A stretch of DNA of 6,230 nucleotides from Bacillota bacterium (lineage in GTDB: Bacteria > Bacillota_E > Symbiobacteriia > JAMDAP01): NCBI GenBank assembly GCA_023484675.1, contig JAMDAP010000007.1:1-6230 (forward strand), given 5' to 3'. A program made the position numbers and the translations under genes. Of the stretch, positions 3,482 through 6,230 are shown piece after piece; the stretch's first letter is position 1; each line of letters begins with the position of its first letter. The notes beneath the pieces were generated by a model. It saw nothing but the letters and a program-made list of their open reading frames with translations. It made no database searches and was not told the origin of the DNA.

Positions 3482-6230
3482 GTGAACCGTTTTCATCGTT
3501 TCACAGCCATCACTGTCCTCGCCTTCTATCTTACCGGCGTGGCCCTGACGCCCGCCCGAGCGGCCGCCGCTCCCCTGCCGGGGGAGTTCGGTGCCACAGC
3601 GCAAAGCCTGGACGGCTTGCTCGACCCGGCAAGCCTGCTCCCCAACCCGACCCCGGGTCTGCCCGACCCGCTGGCCACGGTTCTGGCCAAGCTGCAGGCC
3701 GCCAAGCCGGGCGCCCTGTCCGCCCTGAACCTGGCCGGCCAACTGGCAAGCGGCGGGGCCGGTCTACAGCCCCCCGCCCCGCCGTCGCCCGACAGCCTGG
3801 CGGCACCCCCGGCTCCCGAGGCGGCCTTTGACCCGGTGGACAGCATCGACCCGGCGCAGGGCAGCCTAAATCTGAAGAACACCGACCTGGCCGTGACCGA
3901 CCTCGGCCGGCCCCTGGAGGTAGAGCGCCACTACGACGGCGCCCTGTCCATCGGCCCGCGGACCCTCGGCGCCTTCGGCTACGGCTGGCAGATGTCCGTC
4001 GACAACCTGCTTAAGATGTACGCCGGCTTTGACATCACCGAGCTGCGGGGCGACGGCGGCCGCTCCGCCTTCACCTTCCATCCCGCCAACCCGAACGCGT
4101 ACCTCTGGTCCTACGACGGCGACTCCTATATTTACTACGACCTGGACCAGGGCAGCTACGCCCCGGCCTCCGGGATGAACACGTCCCAGCTCCAGCGCCT
4201 CTCCGCCACCGAGTACGTGGTCACCGACAAGGACCAGACCAAGCGGTACTACGCCGGTTACTTCGCCGCCTGGCGCTCCGGCCAGCCTGCTACCACCGGC
4301 AAGCTCAGCCGCGTGGTGGACCGCAACGGCAACGAAACGCACTACTCCTATGATGCCGGGGGCCACCTGACGGAGATCGCCGGCCCCGATGGGCGGCGCC
4401 TGTCCATCGCCTGGCAGAACGGCGTGGTCACGGCCGTTTCCGACCCGGCCGGCCACACGGTCCGGTATAGCTATGACGCCAACAAGAACCTTATCGGCGT
4501 GACCTCTCCCGACGGCGCAGAGACGCGCTACAGCTATGACGGTCAGCACCGCCTCACCGAGCAGGTCTCGCCCCTCGGCGCCAGGACCCGCTACGAGTAT
4601 ACGTCCGACGGCAAGGTCTCCCGCATCCTGGTGAAGGCTGCGGAGTCGGATGAGGAGCGGGTGGTGGCCGGCTACCAGTATGATGCCGCCAACCGCGTCA
4701 CCCGCCGCACCAACGCCCTGGGCGGCGTCTGGTCCTACCGTTATGACGCGGCTGGCCGCGTTACCCGGACCGAAGACCCCCTGGGCAACCTCACCACCGA
4801 CGCCTACGACGACCGGGGCAACCGTATACGCCATGAAGACGCCACCGGCTCTACCCAGTTCGAGTATGATCTGAAGAACAACGTCACCAAGGTGACGCAG
4901 GCCACCGGAGCCCAACAGTCGCTCACCTACGACCCGTCCTTCAACCTGCCGACCACCATCACCGATGCCGACGGCGCCACCACAACCTTTGACTATGACC
5001 CTCGCGGCAACCTGATTCGGATGGTGGACCCCCTGGGCCAGGCCAAGTCCCTGACCGTGGACGGCCGCGGCCTGGTCACCGCCGTGACCGACCCCCTTGG
5101 CAAGATCCTTCATCTCACCTACAGCCCCGAGGGCGACCTGCTGGAGACCCGCGACGCGCTGGGCAGCCGGACCGCCTTTGCCTATGACCCGGCGGGGCGT
5201 CTGCTGGCCAGCACCGACCCCCTGGGCCGCACCACCTTCTACGAGCGCGACGCCGCCGGCCGGCCGGCCCGCGTCACGGCGCCCAACGGGGGCGTGACGG
5301 CCCTGGCCTACGATGCGGCCGGCCACCTCACCCACGTGACCAATCCGCTGGGGGAGGTCGTGACCCGCAGCTACGACTCCCTGGGGCGCCTGGTTTCCGC
5401 TGCGGACAGCCGGGGCGCTGTCACCCGCTTCCACTACGACGCCCTCGGCCACCTGGTGGATGTGGTCAACCTGGCGGGACAAACCACTGGCTACCAGCGG
5501 GATGTCCTTGGCCGTCTTACCACCCTCACCTCGCCCCGCGGCGCCCAGACGCGCTACGAATATGACGCCCTGGGCCGGGTGACCCGCGTGGAAGGCCCCC
5601 GCGGCGTGACCACCTACGAGCGGGACGCCCTGGGCCGCGTCACGGCCCGCGGCGACGGCCAGGGCCACCGCTGGACATACGCCTATGATGGCCCCGGCCG
5701 CCTCACCAGCGTTACCGACCCCATGGGGAACGCCACCACCTACGCCCATGACCCGGCGGGCCGTCTGACCGCGGTGACCGACGCCCTCGGCCGCAAGACG
5801 AAGTACAGCTATGACGCAGACGGTCGCCTGACCACCCTGACCGCTCCCTCCGGGGCTCAGACGCAGTTCACCTACGACGACTCCGGACGCCTGGTGGCGG
5901 TGAAGGACGCCGACGGCGCCGAAACCCGCTACACCTATGATGCGGCGGGCCAGTTGGTCGAGACGACCGATCCCCTCGGCCGCACCACCGCCTACCTCTA
6001 TGACGAAGCCGGCCAGCTCACCCAGGTGACCGACCCGGCCGGCAACGCCACCCATGTCGAGTATGACGCCCTGGGTCAGGTCCTGGAGGTCACCGACGCC
6101 CTGGGCCGTGCCACCTCCTTCACCTACGACTCCATGGGCAACCTGCTCAGCCGCACCGACGCCCTGGGACGGGTCACCCGTTACGCCTATGACCCCACCG
6201 GGCGGCTGGCCTCGGTGACCGATGCCCTTG
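3482..6230 (+). CDS. Secreted Rhs/YD-repeat protein (3' end outside window)
   Basis: The frame is open without interruption from GTG 3482 to the window end (916 codons). GGAGGG (3470-3475) is six bases before the GTG; the ATG at 3480 overlaps it but is immediately followed by TGA. Residues 1-27 are a Sec signal peptide: basic NRFHR, hydrophobic core 8-24, ARA|A cleavage near 27. Residues 28-115 are a Pro/Ala/Leu-rich linker. Residues about 116-200 resemble the DUF6531 N-terminal domain of Rhs proteins (VDSIDPAQGSL, then FGYGW at 165-169). From about residue 286 there are about 30 YD repeats averaging 21 residues, the unit that builds the hollow beta-cocoon of Rhs, TcC and teneurin proteins, which encloses a C-terminal toxin or effector. 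The signal peptide and lack of a PAAR domain suggest Sec export, more like WapA than a type VI secretion Rhs. The core-terminating DPxGL-type motif, the variable tip and any immunity gene lie beyond the window, so toxin versus adhesin cannot be decided. It is preceded by a c-di-GMP riboswitch. Confidence 0.9.
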   Translation, partial: MNRFHRFTAITVLAFYLTGVALTPARAAAAPLPGEFGATAQSLDGLLDPASLLPNPTPGLPDPLATVLAKLQAAKPGALSALNLAGQLASGGAGLQPPAPPSPDSLAAPPAPEAAFDPVDSIDPAQGSLNLKNTDLAVTDLGRPLEVERHYDGALSIGPRTLGAFGYGWQMSVDNLLKMYAGFDITELRGDGGRSAFTFHPANPNAYLWSYDGDSYIYYDLDQGSYAPASGMNTSQLQRLSATEYVVTDKDQTKRYYAGYFAAWRSGQPATTGKLSRVVDRNGNETHYSYDAGGHLTEIAGPDGRRLSIAWQNGVVTAVSDPAGHTVRYSYDANKNLIGVTSPDGAETRYSYDGQHRLTEQVSPLGARTRYEYTSDGKVSRILVKAAESDEERVVAGYQYDAANRVTRRTNALGGVWSYRYDAAGRVTRTEDPLGNLTTDAYDDRGNRIRHEDATGSTQFEYDLKNNVTKVTQATGAQQSLTYDPSFNLPTTITDADGATTTFDYDPRGNLIRMVDPLGQAKSLTVDGRGLVTAVTDPLGKILHLTYSPEGDLLETRDALGSRTAFAYDPAGRLLASTDPLGRTTFYERDAAGRPARVTAPNGGVTALAYDAAGHLTHVTNPLGEVVTRSYDSLGRLVSAADSRGAVTRFHYDALGHLVDVVNLAGQTTGYQRDVLGRLTTLTSPRGAQTRYEYDALGRVTRVEGPRGVTTYERDALGRVTARGDGQGHRWTYAYDGPGRLTSVTDPMGNATTYAHDPAGRLTAVTDALGRKTKYSYDADGRLTTLTAPSGAQTQFTYDDSGRLVAVKDADGAETRYTYDAAGQLVETTDPLGRTTAYLYDEAGQLTQVTDPAGNATHVEYDALGQVLEVTDALGRATSFTYDSMGNLLSRTDALGRVTRYAYDPTGRLASVTDAL
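4337..6229 (+). repeat. About 30 tandem YD (RHS) repeats, nominal 63-bp unit
   Basis: Units follow the pattern T-x-[YF]-x-YD-x-x-G-[RH]-L-x-x-V-T-[DN]-P-[LR]-G-x. The first is near residue 286 and the last runs into the window edge. Spacing is very regular at 20-22 residues; one unit (residues about 362-399) is longer, with a charged insertion ESDEERVV. Some units have lost the YD pair (for example IAWQNG, TYSPEG, YERDA). Units are diverged from each other at the DNA level, so this is an old protein repeat rather than a recent DNA tandem duplication. Confidence 0.9.

Noticed and set aside
3480..3485. ATG at 3480 as start of the YD-repeat gene or a leader peptide
   Set aside because: The next codon is TGA, so it encodes nothing; the GTG at 3482 is in the long frame and correctly spaced from GGAGGG.
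3866..6055. A 729-codon open frame on the minus strand, opposite the YD-repeat gene
   Set aside because: The product is Gly/Val/Ala-rich with a periodicity matching the 21-residue YD repeat. It is the antisense shadow of a GC-rich repetitive gene; no ribosome site or known domain supports it.
4337..6229. A recent DNA tandem array, or a CRISPR-like array, because of the 63-base periodicity
   Set aside because: Units are coding, in frame and diverged; conservation follows the protein pattern, and there are no identical repeats separated by spacers.

Overview
This is a GC-rich bacterial window with tightly spaced genes on both strands. The genes are chromosomal in character, with no transposase, integrase, tRNA or CRISPR array. 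Lineage cannot be fixed from the sequence. A cyclic-di-GMP-I (GEMM-I) riboswitch, a Sec-exported YD-repeat protein, a DnaE2-type polymerase and strong GC bias would fit a high-GC Firmicute/Clostridia-like lineage or a deltaproteobacterium-like one; this is inference only.

Layout. (1) Positions 2-946, +: C-terminal 314 residues of an error-prone DNA polymerase (DnaE2/ImuC type), with fingers end, helix-hairpin-helix and OB-fold. (2) 947-1151: a weak terminator candidate, an extended -10 promoter and a short leader that can fold against its own Shine-Dalgarno. (3) 1152-1370, +: 72-aa DUF2892 membrane protein. (4) About 1408-1438: a hairpin placed to stop both converging transcripts. (5) 1467-2423, -: D-2-hydroxyacid dehydrogenase with NAD(P)-binding motif and the Arg/Glu/His catalytic set. 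(6) 2424-2470: a 47-bp divergent gap. (7) 2471-3085, +: DedA/VTT-family membrane protein, followed by an intrinsic terminator. (8) 3147-3481: a long, locally AT-richer leader holding GATTC/GAATC repeats, a c-di-GMP-I riboswitch aptamer, a mutually exclusive antiterminator/terminator pair and a GGAGGG ribosome site. (9) 3482 to the window end, +: a secreted Rhs/YD-repeat protein with a signal peptide, a Pro/Ala-rich linker, a DUF6531-like segment and about 30 YD repeats of 21 residues. It is still open at base 6230.

The most interesting unit is 3177-3481 plus the large gene. A complete c-di-GMP-I aptamer with a well-formed intrinsic terminator sits directly before a large exported YD-repeat protein. 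The proposed antiterminator shares four bases with the aptamer's closing helix P1. Ligand binding should therefore favour the terminator, so the exported protein would be made when c-di-GMP is low. This would place a contact-toxin or wall-associated Rhs/WapA-like protein under second-messenger control. The C-terminal tip that would reveal its activity lies outside the window. The other genes look like unrelated housekeeping or stress neighbours.
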